A stretch of 64,000 nucleotides of DNA. Origin: Acidobacteriaceae bacterium KBS 83 (lineage in GTDB: Bacteria > Acidobacteriota > Terriglobia > Terriglobales > Acidobacteriaceae). The notes below the pieces were generated by a model. That model was not told the DNA's origin. It made no database searches and was given only the letters and a program-made list of their open reading frames with translations. Location of the stretch: assembly GCA_000381585.1 (NCBI GenBank), contig KB906733.1, positions 573,378 through 637,377 on the forward strand, read 5' to 3'. This document shows positions 37,157-46,310 of this stretch, one piece after another. Position 1 is the stretch's first letter. Each line of letters begins with the position of its first letter. The position numbers and the translations under genes are program-made.

Positions 37157-37421
37157 GAGTGCACGTCCCCGAGTAAGCGAGATGGTGCTGACGGAGAGCC
37201 GATCGGAACATTCCGAATTCCTACTGCGAAGGAAGGCTACTGTCGCGAGGTGCAGCGATCCAGGGTTTCGGCACTATTTATAGTTTTGTACGCGCTCTGG
37301 CGCAGGTACTTTGCCTGAAGGGAGGAGCGCTGCGTCTGGAGAGTTGGCGGCTACTGGCGAGTCCGATACTTCCAGCAGCGGGCCACGGGGAGTGACCCGC
37401 CACGGGGAGGTGAGAGTTGCG

Positions 37422-40400
37422 CTAGAAGTAGAGTTTCAGCGCCAACTGCAGGATGCGGGGATCGCGATAGGCTGTGACCTTTCCAAAGGTTCCTGAGGTG
37501 CTTGACGTGGAGATGGTGTCGGGGTTGGTGTGATTAAACACGTTGAAGGCTTCTGCACGGAACTGCAGGTTCATGCGGTCGTTGAACTTGATGTTCTTGA
37601 AGCCGGAGAGGTCGGCGCGCCAGAGTCCCGGGCCACGCACACTGCCCGGGCGAGAGCTGCCGGGACGGGCACCTGTGGGGCATCCGTCCGCGGTACAGAC
37701 CTGGGCATAGGCGGCGGTATTGAACCAGGGATTGATGCCATCGTTGTTGTGGATGGGCCCGCTGGCCACGCTGGCGTGGTTGGGATCGCCGACGATATCC
37801 GGGCGTCCACTGACGGCGCTGTTGCCGTCGAGCACGCCCTGCCCGGCAGGGTCGTTGAGCACTCCCGTGACGGTGAAAGGAAGTCCGGTGTAGACGTTGG
37901 CGATGCCGGAGAGCTCCCATCCGCCGAAGATGTGTCCGACGAAGCCGCCCTGGCTTTGGAAGAACGGCAGCTGGTAGACGAAGTTGGCGTTGAAGATGTG
38001 GGTGCGGTCGTAACGCGCCGGGCCATATTCGGCGGAGAGATCGTAGGTGTTCTGCGCCGGTGAAGTGTCGTTGAAGGCGTTGGTCATCGCCTTCGACCAA
38101 GTGTAGTTGAGATTGAGCAGAGAGTTTGTGCGGATTCTCTTCTGCAATGCGACCTGAAGACCGTTGTAGTTGGAGCTGTACTGGGTGATCTGGGAGTTGA
38201 TAGCGTCGTAGCCCTTGTATGGACGGATCGAGTTCAGCAATTGCGTGTCTGAGCCGCGGGCGATGGGGGCATTCGGGTCGGAGCGATAGGGAGCAAGCGC
38301 GGTTGCATATGCGCCGGGAAGGGGCTGATTCAGATCCACCTCACCCAGCAAATGAGTGCCGGTGGCTCCGTAGTAGCCGATGTCCAGCAGCCACTGCGAG
38401 GGGAACTGCCGTTGCACGTCGAGGCTCCACTGCTGGGTATAGGGAGTGTGCCAATCGGTGCCGAGGGCGGCGATTGCCGAAGGAAAGCTGGAAACCAACG
38501 CGGTGCCGTTGGGATTGTTCAACGGGGTGGGCCCGAGTGACAGGTTGCTGACGAAGGGCGGGTTGTCGAAGACATTGATTTCGTAACGGCTGACGGCAGA
38601 GGAATCAAAGAACATGCCGTAACCGGCGCGAATAGAGGTATTGCCGCTACCGGTGGGATCGTAGGCGATACCGACGCGGGGTGCGAAGTTCAGAGTGTTC
38701 TGCGCATTCACGGCATCACCAAAAGGCGAACCGTCACCGCCGATGATGATGCCGTTCAGCGGCGTGCCCGGGGTCGCTATCTGGCCGGTAGCGGGATCAA
38801 TGACAGAAGCTGCGGCGGGGTTGAACGACTGGGGATCGAAGTTCGTCAGATGACCCTTCGCATCCGTAGGTTTACGGAAGATCGAATAGCGCACGCCGTA
38901 GGTGAGGGTGAGGTTCGGCCGCGCCTTGTAAGTGTCTTGCGCGTAGGCCTCCCACTGCTGCTGACGGATGACAGCGCGGAAGTCTGCCGAAGCTTGGGTG
39001 AAGGAACTGGTGTTGCCGGTGAGGAAGTTGGCCCACTCCTGATATTCACTGTCGTTACCGTCGGGATCCGTTGTGGGGAATCGGAACGCGCCCTGATTTC
39101 CGGAGGCGGAGTTTTCATCCTTTTGATACCAGTTGTAGCTGACGCCGAATTTCAGGGCGTGGCGTCCGACGACCTTCGACAGGTGATCGAAGATGTTGTT
39201 GTCATCATTGAAGTCGCGGTACTGGCCGCGATCCGCGACGTTGTCGAAGAAGCTGAAGGTGAGGGTGGGCGCAACAGCGAGCGTGGAGGCGAAGGGAAGG
39301 CTGATTGCAGACGGGATATTGGGTGAGTTCTTTGCGGCCGTCAGGCCGGTGGGAGTGCTGAGAACGCCGCCATGGGAATAGTTGTAGCCGGCGTCGTTGA
39401 TGAGGGTGGGCGAGATGACGTTGGTGGCGTGGATGGTGAAGATGCGGCCGGGTGAGTTGGTGGACGAAGTGGAGACCCCGGGCAGCGGGCTGCCGATGAA
39501 GAGGCCTCCCGGTTCGGTGGTCGGGATGGTGTCGTTTTCGAAGCGTCCGAAGACGCGGAAGCGCGGCCCGAAGACATGATCGATGCGCACAATCTCCTGG
39601 TGCAGGTTAAAGATGTTGAGGCCGTTGGAGGTGAGTGTGCAGGCGCCGGTGCAGTTGGGATCATCCGGGGTGGGGAGCTTGTTGAAGATGTCGGTCAGAT
39701 AGGCCTGGGCCGCGGGATTGATCTGGGTAACCTGTGTGCCCATTTGCAGACAGGTTTGATTAGGACCGGGCGCGCTCCAGAGGACGCAGACTGGTGCGCC
39801 GTTCCCGGAGAGATTGCCGTGCAGTTCGGCAGTGCTGGGGACGTTGGCGAGGAAGTTGCTGTGGGTGATGACGCGGCGCACCTCCTCGGAGAAGAAGAAG
39901 AAGGTGTGATCCCGCCAGATGGGGCCGCCGATGGTGCCGCCGAAGTCGTTGTAGCGCAACGAGGGAATCGGAATGTTGTTGCGGTTGTTGAGATAGGTGT
40001 TGGCGTCGAGCACATCGTTGCGAAAGAACTCGTAGAGGTCCCCGTGAAACTGGTTGGTGCCGGCGCTGGTGATGACGTTGACCTGCCCGCTGGAGCTGCG
40101 GCCGAATTCGGCGTTGTAATTGCTGCGCTGGACGGAGAACTCGGCGATGGAGTCGACGCTGGGATAGGCGAGCAGGGTGAGGTTCGCGCCGCGGTCCACG
40201 TTATCCGCGCCGTCGACGTTCCATGCGTTCTGTGTGGGGCGGCTGCCGTTGATGGAGAAGTTGATCTGGTTCGAAGTGCCGACGGGATTCGAGACGCCGA
40301 CGTAAAGCTGATCTGAAACCGCTGTCGAGACGCCTGGCATGAGTCCGACCAGCTGCTCGTAGTTGCGTGTGTTCAGCGTGAGCTCGCGTACCTGAGTGCC

Positions 40401-40868
40401 GGTGATCACGGTCTGGGCCTGTGCGCTTTGCAGATCGACTTGTAGAGGTGACGTGGTGACGGTGACTGTCTGCTGCGCGCTGCCCGGCTCGAGGATCAGG
40501 TCGGTGGTAAGGTTCTGGTTTACGTCGAGCTTGATTCCGGTGTGCTGTGCCTTCTTGAAGCCGGGAGCATCGACAGCAACGGAGTAGTTGCCGACGGGCA
40601 GGAACGGCGCGGTGTACTGGCCGGCGGAGTTGGTCTTTCCGGTAAAGACGACGGTGTTCTGGTCGGCATTTGTAATCATTACAGTGGCGTTTGGAATAAC
40701 TGCCCCGGAGGAATCACGAGCGGTGCCGGTGATGGTGCCGGAGATATTTTGTGCGAGAAGCGGTGAAGATAGGGCGGTGAGAAGGATAACGAGAAAGTTA
40801 ATGTGCTTTAAACGATTAGAAAATTTGGGAAGTTGACAGGGGGAATTACAACCAGGAAGGGTCTGCAT
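37422..40868 (-). CDS. Oar-like TonB-dependent outer-membrane receptor
   Basis: A 1148-residue outer-membrane protein. A signal peptide (NFLVILLTALSSPLLAQ) is followed by a carboxypeptidase-regulatory domain (~40-125: GTARDSSGAVIPNATVMITN, AGQYTAPFLPVGNYSVAV). A plug-like region follows (~150-250, VITGTQVRELTLNTRNYEQL), then a long beta-barrel ending in LALKLYF with the expected terminal Phe. Such receptors take up large ligands, often plant oligosaccharides or siderophores, with TonB energy. The ligand is unknown here. Acidobacterial genomes carry many such genes, a main taxonomic hint. Confidence 0.93.
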   Translation of the reverse strand: MQTLPGCNSPCQLPKFSNRLKHINFLVILLTALSSPLLAQNISGTITGTARDSSGAVIPNATVMITNADQNTVVFTGKTNSAGQYTAPFLPVGNYSVAVDAPGFKKAQHTGIKLDVNQNLTTDLILEPGSAQQTVTVTTSPLQVDLQSAQAQTVITGTQVRELTLNTRNYEQLVGLMPGVSTAVSDQLYVGVSNPVGTSNQINFSINGSRPTQNAWNVDGADNVDRGANLTLLAYPSVDSIAEFSVQRSNYNAEFGRSSSGQVNVITSAGTNQFHGDLYEFFRNDVLDANTYLNNRNNIPIPSLRYNDFGGTIGGPIWRDHTFFFFSEEVRRVITHSNFLANVPSTAELHGNLSGNGAPVCVLWSAPGPNQTCLQMGTQVTQINPAAQAYLTDIFNKLPTPDDPNCTGACTLTSNGLNIFNLHQEIVRIDHVFGPRFRVFGRFENDTIPTTEPGGLFIGSPLPGVSTSSTNSPGRIFTIHATNVISPTLINDAGYNYSHGGVLSTPTGLTAAKNSPNIPSAISLPFASTLAVAPTLTFSFFDNVADRGQYRDFNDDNNIFDHLSKVVGRHALKFGVSYNWYQKDENSASGNQGAFRFPTTDPDGNDSEYQEWANFLTGNTSSFTQASADFRAVIRQQQWEAYAQDTYKARPNLTLTYGVRYSIFRKPTDAKGHLTNFDPQSFNPAAASVIDPATGQIATPGTPLNGIIIGGDGSPFGDAVNAQNTLNFAPRVGIAYDPTGSGNTSIRAGYGMFFDSSAVSRYEINVFDNPPFVSNLSLGPTPLNNPNGTALVSSFPSAIAALGTDWHTPYTQQWSLDVQRQFPSQWLLDIGYYGATGTHLLGEVDLNQPLPGAYATALAPYRSDPNAPIARGSDTQLLNSIRPYKGYDAINSQITQYSSNYNGLQVALQKRIRTNSLLNLNYTWSKAMTNAFNDTSPAQNTYDLSAEYGPARYDRTHIFNANFVYQLPFFQSQGGFVGHIFGGWELSGIANVYTGLPFTVTGVLNDPAGQGVLDGNSAVSGRPDIVGDPNHASVASGPIHNNDGINPWFNTAAYAQVCTADGCPTGARPGSSRPGSVRGPGLWRADLSGFKNIKFNDRMNLQFRAEAFNVFNHTNPDTISTSSTSGTFGKVTAYRDPRILQLALKLYF

Positions 40869-41170
40869 CGTATCGGGGCCTCATAAACGTGGTATTCCGC
40901 GCGCAGTTACATTTTTTGTTATGGGCGACTTTGTATTCTGGAGCATCGCCCGGGCGCGGCAATGTAAAGCAGCCAACATGATCGGCAAACTTTACTATTT
41001 GTGCAAGTAGAAAATTCGAGTAAGTGCCCGTGTCTGTCTCTCAATTGCGTTCCGATCGAGGCATGAGAGTGGCAACCGGAAGAGGATCCGTGTGCGGTTT
41101 TTACAGCGACGTGAGGTGAGCCTATGACATCACGAAATGAACTGTTGTTGGGCTCTCTTGTTCGGCTCTC
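40869..41170. other. Intergenic region upstream of the TonB receptor
   Basis: 302 bases between the TonB-receptor start and the rph stop, both on the - strand. It is AT-richer than the genes around it and should carry the receptor promoter, but I could not fix -35 and -10 boxes. No small gene, hairpin with T-run or repeat was recognised. Confidence 0.5.
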
Positions 41171-41920
41171 TCAGGCGAGAAGGACGCGCTGGGCTGCGAA
41201 GAGTTGCCGGATGCCGGCTTCGGCATAGTCCATCATTTCGAGCATGCGCGTGCGAGGAAAGGCCTGACGCTCGGCGGTGGCCTGGACTTCGACGAGGCCG
41301 CCGTCCTCGGTCATGACAACATTCATGTCGACTTCAGCCTGGGAGTCTTCTTCGTAGGCGAGGTCGAGGAGGATCTCGTCGTCGACGATGCCGACGCTGG
41401 TGGCGGCGACGAGCTGGCGCAGGGGTGACTGTTTCAGCGTGCCTGCCTTTACGAGCCGATTGAGGGCAAGAGCGAGCGCGGCGCAGGCGCCGGTGATGGC
41501 GGCGGTGCGAGTGCCGCCGTCAGCCTGCAATACGTCACAGTCGAGGATCACTGTGCGCTCACCGAGCGCGTGCATGTCGACCACGGCGCGGAGAGAGCGG
41601 CCGATGAGGCGCTGGATCTCATGGGTGCGGCCGGAGATTTTGCCGCGTTCGGACTCGCGCGCGGTGCGGGTGAGCGTGGCGCGAGGGAGCATGCCGTACT
41701 CGGCGGTGACCCAGCCGCGGCCGCTGTTGCGCAGCCATGCGGGGACGCCCTGCTCGATGGTGGCGTTGCAGAGGACGCGGGTGTGACCGATAGAGATAAG
41801 GACGGAGCCTTCGGCAGTGGCGACGTAGTCGGGTGTAAGCGAGATGGGACGGAGCTCGGAGGCGGCTCGGCCGGAGCGGGTGCCGGGAATTTTGGCGGGG
41901 ATCTGGGGAGGAGGTGTCAT
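41171..41920 (-). CDS. rph: Ribonuclease PH
   Basis: A 249-residue phosphorolytic 3'-5' exoribonuclease trimming tRNA 3' ends. Characteristic segments are [56 protein letters not shown] (the RNase PH Arg-rich helix) and [39 protein letters not shown] completes the set. Length and motifs are complete. It is divergent from the NtrC-like regulator. Confidence 0.97.
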   Translation of the reverse strand: MTPPPQIPAKIPGTRSGRAASELRPISLTPDYVATAEGSVLISIGHTRVLCNATIEQGVPAWLRNSGRGWVTAEYGMLPRATLTRTARESERGKISGRTHEIQRLIGRSLRAVVDMHALGERTVILDCDVLQADGGTRTAAITGACAALALALNRLVKAGTLKQSPLRQLVAATSVGIVDDEILLDLAYEEDSQAEVDMNVVMTEDGGLVEVQATAERQAFPRTRMLEMMDYAEAGIRQLFAAQRVLLA

Positions 41921-42287
41921 AGAGAAGAAATGTCCAGTTCAAAGTCGATCAGAAGGATGGGAATCATCCATTCTGGGCTGTTTGGGCCTTTCGCAATTGC
42001 GGCCCGCCAACTTTTTGCGGAAATCGGCCTTCGCTCGATTGTATGGCAGGCAGCGAGGGACCGCTCTGTTGATGCCGCAAACCACACATAATACATGGGG
42101 CATGCCCCTTAGGTGGGGGTCGGTCACCGCGCTGCGTCATTACTGAAGTCAGATTTTCAGACGATTTCGCACCATTCCCGGAATGAAATCTGGTTAGACT
42201 GCTGCCTGTAGAGATTGCATGGTTGCTATGTAAGAAATGCACGACATTGTTCCAGATTGGCAATTTTCACTTCTTTGAGGTGCTGCC
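41921..42287. other. Divergent promoter region between rph and the NtrC-like gene
   Basis: 367 bases without a gene. A perfect palindrome GGGGCATGCCCC lies at 42097-42108, and a CTGAA/TTCAG inverted pair lies near 42146. A search for a -24/-12 (sigma-54) box just upstream of the regulator gave only a half-match (TTGGCA without a GC twelve bases on). Promoters for both genes must be here but cannot be assigned by eye. Confidence 0.45.
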
Positions 42288-43772
42288 TTGGACGAAATGC
42301 TTGGAATGGAACATAACGGGAACAGACTGCATGTCCTGGTGATTGAGGAGGACGAGGCGATGCGGTCGGCCTGTATGGAGATTGCGGCGCAACGGGGCTT
42401 CTCGGCCGAAGGGCTGCCCGAAGCCGGCAACGCACAACAACTGCTGCGCAGCCATACCGTGGACCTCCTGCTAATGGAGCTGAAGGCCAGCCGGCGAGAA
42501 GGTCTGCAACTGCTGGAAGAGGTGAAGGCGCTGAAGCCGGACACGGCGATCATCGTGATGACGTCGTCGACGACGATTGGGTCGGCGGTGGAAGCGATGC
42601 GCGGCGGAGCGACCGATTATCTGACCAAGCCTTTCCTTATGGAAGAGCTGGGCACAGTGCTGGAGCGGGCGGCGCATCAGCGGCAGGTGAGCGGTGCGAG
42701 CCGGTCACTGCGCGAGCGGCTGCGCACCTCGGGCGGAGCGGGGAACCTGGTTGGACGCAGCCCGGAGATGGACAAGCTTTACCGGATTCTGGCCAAGGTG
42801 GCGCAGAGCCATCATCCGGCGCTGATCTCGGGTGAGCCTGGAACCGGCAAGGAGATGGTGGCACGCACTATTCACGCGCAGAGCGAGAATGCGTCGCAAC
42901 CATTCCTTACGGTGGACTGCGGAGCGTTCGCGCCGGAGTTGATCGAACACGAGCTGTTCGGTTACGTGAAGGGGGCGTTCCCGGGCGCACTGCGCAATGC
43001 GCCGGGCGTGCTGGCCTCGGCCGAACGCGGCACGGTCTTCCTGGATGAGATTGGCCAACTGACACCGGACCTGCAGGGCAAACTGCTGCGGGTGCTGCAG
43101 GAGAAAGAGATCCGTCCGGCAGGTGCGACGCATCGCATCCCGCTGCACGCGCGCATCCTGGCGGCGTCCAGCGTGGACCTGGCGGCGGCGGTGACGAAGG
43201 GAACCTTCCGCAAGGACCTTTATTACCGGCTGAATGTGGTGACGCTGCGGATTCCGCCGCTGCGCGAGCGGCGATCGGATATTCCGCTGCTTGCGACGCA
43301 CTTCCTGGACCGCATGTCGCGGGAGAGCGGCGAGAACTACACGCTGAGCGATGACGCGCTGCGCAGCATGATGGATTATGACTGGCCGCAGAACGTACGC
43401 GAGTTGGAAGGCGCGATTGAGCGAGCGTGCACGATGTCCTCGGGCCCGGTGATCCACATGGGCGATCTGCCGACGCAGTTGCAGAATCATGAGCTGGAGC
43501 TGCGACGTGAAGCATCGTCGCAGATGCACAAGGCGCAGTCTGCCGTGCAGCCCGGCGCGATGCCACGGGTGACAACGCTGGCGGAGTTGGAGAAGCAGGC
43601 GATCCTGAGCACGATCAAGCAACTGAAGGGCGACAAACTGCTGGCGGCGCGGCTGCTGGGCATCGGCAAGACGACGCTGTACAGAAAACTCAAGGAATAT
43701 GGGATATCAGAAAACGTCTCGCTGGACACGGTGGATCCGATGAACGGGACGAGTGCTTACAGACGGATGTAA
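42288..43772 (+). CDS. NtrC-like response regulator with altered receiver and GAFTGA loop
   Basis: A 494-residue three-domain regulator: receiver (~14-125), sigma-54-type AAA+ ATPase (~150-380) and a Fis-type helix-turn-helix (LAARLLGIGKTTLYRKLKEY). The phospho-acceptor Asp is replaced by E64 (DLLLMELKAS). The sigma-54-contact loop GAFTGA reads GAFPGA (229-234). Walker A is GEPGTGKE and the arginine-finger region is present. Glu for Asp can mimic phosphorylation, and loss of the loop Thr usually abolishes sigma-54 activation, so the mechanism may be non-standard. TTG 42288 has GAGG seven bases upstream; ATG 42297 is an alternative. Confidence 0.9.
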   Translation: MDEMLGMEHNGNRLHVLVIEEDEAMRSACMEIAAQRGFSAEGLPEAGNAQQLLRSHTVDLLLMELKASRREGLQLLEEVKALKPDTAIIVMTSSTTIGSAVEAMRGGATDYLTKPFLMEELGTVLERAAHQRQVSGASRSLRERLRTSGGAGNLVGRSPEMDKLYRILAKVAQSHHPALISGEPGTGKEMVARTIHAQSENASQPFLTVDCGAFAPELIEHELFGYVKGAFPGALRNAPGVLASAERGTVFLDEIGQLTPDLQGKLLRVLQEKEIRPAGATHRIPLHARILAASSVDLAAAVTKGTFRKDLYYRLNVVTLRIPPLRERRSDIPLLATHFLDRMSRESGENYTLSDDALRSMMDYDWPQNVRELEGAIERACTMSSGPVIHMGDLPTQLQNHELELRREASSQMHKAQSAVQPGAMPRVTTLAELEKQAILSTIKQLKGDKLLAARLLGIGKTTLYRKLKEYGISENVSLDTVDPMNGTSAYRRM

Positions 43773-43793
43773 GAAAGAACGAGGGACAGGGCC

Positions 43794-44312
43794 ATGAAGG
43801 AAAATGCGAGCGCCGTCGAGCGCGTACTGGTGGTTTCAGCGCTGAGCGGAGCAGAGAATTGCGCCGCAGCGATCATGCAGCAGATGGGATTGGATGTGGA
43901 GGTGGTGCCGGGGCGCCGCGAAGCCCTGGAGGCACTGCGCGTGGGTAGCTATGCAGCGGTGATTGTCGAAGATTCGCTGGCCGAAGGTGATCCGCGGGGT
44001 GCGGAGGTGCTGTGGAAGATGGCGGGGCTGGCGATCCCGATACAGGTGAACTTTGCGTTGACCGGAAGCGCGCGACTGGTACGCGATCTGCGCGCGGCGC
44101 TGGCGCGGCGTGAACAGGAGCAGGGCGCGGCGCAGCGCGCGGCATTGCGCGCGGTAGAAGCCGAGCTGCGAAACAGTATTTCCGGACTGCTCTTGCACAC
44201 GCAGCTCGCGCTGCGGGAGAGCGGGCCTTCTCCACGACTGGAGCAGCGGTTGCGCTTGATGGCGGAGTTGGCGGGGAACCTGAAGCAACGGCTGGATGTG
44301 CCGCAGGCCTAG
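43794..44312 (+). CDS. Receiver-like protein with degenerate histidine-kinase-type helix pair
   Basis: A 172-residue protein 21 bases after the regulator, same strand. The first ~115 residues resemble a receiver fold (VERVLVVSALSGAENCAAAI, then AVIVEDSLAEGD). The acceptor position aligns to E59 rather than Asp, and the Lys is not evident. The last ~55 residues (AELRNSISGLLLHTQLALRE, RLRLMAELAGNLKQRL) resemble a histidine-kinase dimerisation helix pair, with Arg or Asn where the phospho-His would be. A non-catalytic partner of the NtrC-like protein is a reasonable inference. Confidence 0.62.
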   Translation: MKENASAVERVLVVSALSGAENCAAAIMQQMGLDVEVVPGRREALEALRVGSYAAVIVEDSLAEGDPRGAEVLWKMAGLAIPIQVNFALTGSARLVRDLRAALARREQEQGAAQRAALRAVEAELRNSISGLLLHTQLALRESGPSPRLEQRLRLMAELAGNLKQRLDVPQA

Positions 44313-44479
44313 TTTTCTTGCGTGATGAATCTTGGCGCGGCAGAGCTCTTGGCTGAGCGGCGTTCCGCGCTGAGACTGTTTCGAATAGATAAGCAAATCC
44401 TTCGCTCCACCTTCCGTCATGCTCAGGATGACAGGAGGGGGCGCGGGCGGTGCCGTGCGCCGGTTGTTAAGATCGGCGC

Positions 44480-45004
44480 ATGTCTCTCAAGCATGAGATC
44501 GCGCTGCGCAGGTGCGCGCCCGGAGATGAAGAGGCGCTTGCGTTGGTCGGCGCAGCTACGTTTCTGGAGACCTTCGCGGGTCTGCTGGCAGGACCGGACA
44601 TCCTCGCGCATTGTCGTGTGCAGCATGCGCCGAGCCAGTATGGTGAGTGGCTGGCCGATGCGAAGTATCGGCTGTGCCTCGCCGAGTTGAACGGCGCGCC
44701 GATCGGCTTCGCTGTGCTGTCGCCGCCGGATCTGCCGGTGGCGCTGACCCAAGACGACATCGAGCTAAAGCGGATTTATCTGCTGCATCGCTTCCAGGGA
44801 GGCGGTCTGGGGCGACGTCTGACCGAGTGGTCAGCTGCAGAGGCGCGGTCGCTCGGAAAGAAGCGGCTGCTGCTGGGCGTAAAGGCGGACAACACCGCTG
44901 CGCTGGCCTTCTACGACCGAGTGGGCTTTGTGCGGATCGGGGAGCGGAAGTTCCTGGTGGGCACGATGCTGTGCGACGACTACATATTGTCGCTTTCGTT
45001 GTGA
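44480..45004 (+). CDS. GNAT-family N-acetyltransferase
   Basis: A 174-residue acetyltransferase. The N-terminal IALRRCAPGDEEALALVGA strand-helix is followed by IELKRIYLLHRFQGGGLGRR (acetyl-CoA loop, motif A) and LLLGVKADNTAALAFYDRVG (motif B with the conserved Asn and Tyr). The C-terminus MLCDDYILSLSL is typical of the PhnO/PA4026-like small GNATs. Substrate unknown. Its stop is five bases from the convergent fusion gene. Confidence 0.88.
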   Translation: MSLKHEIALRRCAPGDEEALALVGAATFLETFAGLLAGPDILAHCRVQHAPSQYGEWLADAKYRLCLAELNGAPIGFAVLSPPDLPVALTQDDIELKRIYLLHRFQGGGLGRRLTEWSAAEARSLGKKRLLLGVKADNTAALAFYDRVGFVRIGERKFLVGTMLCDDYILSLSL

Positions 45005-45009
45005 CGTAT

Positions 45010-46248
45010 CTAATTCTGTGCCCGCAGGCTGGCAAGCGAGTGAAGCTGGCGACCTTCGGCATCGAAGTTTTCAGGTGCGAGCCAGGCTTCGAAGCCACGG
45101 CGCACGCGCGGCCACTCATCATCTGTGATGGAGAACCATGCAGTGTCGCGGCTGCGCTGCTTGTAGACGACCGCGTTGAGGAAGATGCCCTCGAAACGGA
45201 AGCCGAGGCGCAGCGCCGCACGGCGTGACGGCGCGTTCAGGGCATCGCATTTCCATTCGTAGCGGCGATAACCGAGGTCCTCGAAGGCGTGGCGCATTAG
45301 CAGGTATTGGATATCGGTTGCGACGCGGGTTTGTTGCAACTCAGGTGACAAATGAATGTGGCCGATCTCGATCGAGCCGTGTTCCGGTGCGATACGCAGG
45401 TAGGCGCAGATTCCGGCGGCGTTGCCGCTTTCATCGAAAAGCGTAAAGAAGAGCGGATCGCGACCGGCGGCATGGTTTTCGAGGCGGATGCGCCACTCTT
45501 CGATATCGGCGGGGGGATTGGCGGGCAGGTAGGTGAAGCCGGAGACGCCGGAAGGTTTACACAGTGAAGCATAAAGAGCCTCCGCGTGTTTCGCGGTGTC
45601 CAAGGGTTCGATTGCGCTGTAGCGGCCGCGGAAGCTCCGACGCTCGGGAAAGGGACGCGGCTGCCAGTTCGGCAATGCACGGCCTGTTGGTTGCGAGGCG
45701 TTCGCTGCGGAGTTCGTCCGTGCCGCGATGATGGAGGCCAGGCGGTCGAGCGCGGTGGCAATCGGCGTAGCGATCATGGGATCGGCGGCGAGCTGCTGAG
45801 GTGTGCGCGAATCAGCAGTCAGGGAAATGGTGACGCAGGCGCGATCGAGAAAACTCGCGCCAAGAGTGACGAGCACCTCCCGCAGCGCGGCTTGCGCATA
45901 GACGGAGCGGGCGGAGGCATTGAAGAGCGCGACTGGTTTTCCGGTGAGCTCGATGCCGCTGACCAGCCAGTCGAGCGCGTTCTTGAGGGCGCCGGGGAGG
46001 CCATGAGCGTACTCCGGTGCGGAGATGATGACGGCGTCGGCGCTCTCGACGGATGCGCGGAGCGCGGCCACGGCCGGTGGCACGTCTGTACGGTCGGGAT
46101 TGAAGAGCGGGATGTCGCCGAGTTGCGCGAAGATTTCAAGTCGCATGTCGGCCGCCGCGAGGAGGGCAGCGGTTTCAAGCAGGAGCAGATTGGTGGAACG
46201 GGCGCGGAGGCTGCCGGGGATCGCGAGAATGCGGAGGGGCGTGCTCAT
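45010..46248 (-). CDS. FMN reductase-GNAT acetyltransferase fusion
   Basis: A 412-residue single frame combining two enzymes. Residues ~3-185 are a NAD(P)H-dependent FMN reductase: LRILAIPGSLRARSTNLLLL, PLFNPDRTDVP, and the flavodoxin-like IISAPEYAHGLPGALKNALD. After a short Ser/Ala linker, residues ~205-395 are a RimJ/RimL-type GNAT (RGRYSAIEPLDTAKHAEALY, IEIGHIHLSPELQQTRVATD, KCDALNAPSRRAALRLGF). Both halves look complete. The domains are usually separate genes; a functional link (flavin-dependent and acetyl-CoA chemistry on one substrate) is possible but unproven. ATG 46248 begins MSTPLRILAIPGS. Confidence 0.85.
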   Translation of the reverse strand: MSTPLRILAIPGSLRARSTNLLLLETAALLAAADMRLEIFAQLGDIPLFNPDRTDVPPAVAALRASVESADAVIISAPEYAHGLPGALKNALDWLVSGIELTGKPVALFNASARSVYAQAALREVLVTLGASFLDRACVTISLTADSRTPQQLAADPMIATPIATALDRLASIIAARTNSAANASQPTGRALPNWQPRPFPERRSFRGRYSAIEPLDTAKHAEALYASLCKPSGVSGFTYLPANPPADIEEWRIRLENHAAGRDPLFFTLFDESGNAAGICAYLRIAPEHGSIEIGHIHLSPELQQTRVATDIQYLLMRHAFEDLGYRRYEWKCDALNAPSRRAALRLGFRFEGIFLNAVVYKQRSRDTAWFSITDDEWPRVRRGFEAWLAPENFDAEGRQLHSLASLRAQN

Positions 46249-46310
46249 AGAAACGATGATCGCAGGTGCGCGGATTTGACGGCGTGGCAAAGGTGGGGTG
46301 GAATGCCGTC

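Noticed and set aside
37378..37412. CCACGGGGAG direct repeats after the TonB-receptor gene as a terminator
   Set aside because: They are direct rather than inverted repeats, with no T-run, so no terminator or CRISPR-like structure is supported.
42241..42290. Sigma-54 promoter (TTGGCA near 42260) for the NtrC-like gene
   Set aside because: The -24 half resembles the consensus but the required GC dinucleotide at -12 spacing is missing.
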